This document shows positions 63,850 through 64,000 of a stretch of DNA of 64,000 nucleotides, in pieces. The first letter of the stretch is position 1, and every line of letters starts with the position of its first letter. Both the position numbers and the translations under genes were made by a program. The notes under the pieces were generated by a model, which had not been told where the DNA came from, made no database searches, and saw nothing but the letters and a program-made list of their open reading frames with translations. Origin of the DNA: Corallococcus macrosporus DSM 14697 (GTDB taxonomy: Bacteria > Myxococcota > Myxococcia > Myxococcales > Myxococcaceae); the NCBI RefSeq assembly GCF_002305895.1, contig NZ_CP022203.1, forward strand, positions 2,830,501 to 2,894,500. Reading direction: 5' to 3'.

Positions 63850-64000
63850 ATGTTTCAGGAGCAGCTTTCATCCCAGTCGCAGCAGATGTTCGGCGAGTCG
63901 CTGAAGGAGCGGGTCACCGAGGCCGTTCGCGAGCAGATTGTCTCCACGATTGAGGACCGGCTCGGCCGGGAGGTGCGGGAGCGCGTGGCCGAGGCCATCC
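63850..64000 (+). CDS. N-terminal part of an unidentified helical protein (cut by right edge)
   Basis: Fifty codons are visible. ATG follows AGGAG with good spacing. The peptide is polar and helical: MFQEQLSSQSQQMFGESLKE, then heptad-like charged residues (RVTEAVREQIVSTIEDRLGR). No signal peptide and no recognisable domain; the pattern would suit a coiled-coil protein. Confidence 0.5.
   Translation, partial: MFQEQLSSQSQQMFGESLKERVTEAVREQIVSTIEDRLGREVRERVAEAI

Overview
The window is very GC-rich DNA with strongly G/C-biased third codon positions, many GTG and TTG starts, and dense tail-to-head ATGA overlaps. Its gene content (a non-flagellar type III secretion cluster, many lipoproteins, TPR, FHA and PEGA proteins, a MoxR/DUF58 operon) points to a myxobacterium of the Myxococcaceae (Myxococcus, Pyxidicoccus or Corallococcus type). 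The species is inferred from gene content, not from a marker. No rRNA, tRNA, CRISPR array or transposase was seen, and no gene-free stretch exceeds about 300 bases.

Bases 1-5800 (minus strand): a translationally coupled operon for an envelope ABC system. From its promoter it reads: GbsR/MarR-type regulator, LolD-like ATPase, two FtsX-type permeases, a LolA-like outer-membrane lipoprotein-sorting protein, and the start of a secreted protein that runs off the left edge. An inverted repeat sits on the -35 of the predicted promoter, which suggests autoregulation. A secreted low-complexity protein and a small helical protein follow (5.9-7.1 kb).

Bases 7.1-32.5 kb: a type III secretion (T3SS) cluster. 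Core genes recognised are sctI, J, L, N, O, P, Q, R, S, T, U and V, with a FliO-like protein, a stand-alone copy of the FlhB/SctU C-terminal domain, a FliA-type sigma factor and several SycD-like TPR chaperones. No secretin (SctC) and no translocon proteins are visible. A protein at the sctK position has FliG-like N-terminal repeats and a 17-residue tandem repeat. The distal part (23.4-28.1 kb) looks like the substrate zone. It holds a DUF1521 protein with the GD-PHVD autocleavage site known from rhizobial NopE effectors, paired with a TPR chaperone. This pair lies between two nearly identical 404-bp direct repeats, each carrying the same 74-residue needle-sized gene. FliA-like promoter elements precede several of these genes, and the cluster encodes a FliA-like sigma factor. 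A two-FHA tail-anchored protein beside sctV could be a divergent SctD equivalent.

Bases 32.5-52 kb: envelope and housekeeping-accessory genes. These are TPR lipoproteins, a small beta-barrel, an RDD protein, a transporter-HEAT-cNMP fusion, a metal-ligand-poor UshA-like lipoprotein, a DUF1570 metallopeptidase lipoprotein, SpoIIM and PPase-like proteins. A compact operon (B-box zinc protein, DUF4129, DUF4350, MoxR, DUF58) is followed by rho, whose product has a long Arg- and Gln-rich N-terminal extension.

Bases 52-64 kb: an SppA protease fused to a predicted outer-membrane beta-barrel, two PEGA proteins, the type IIA topoisomerase pair (ParE-like and ParC-like), a small secreted protein, an MBL-fold hydrolase, and the start of a gene cut by the right edge.
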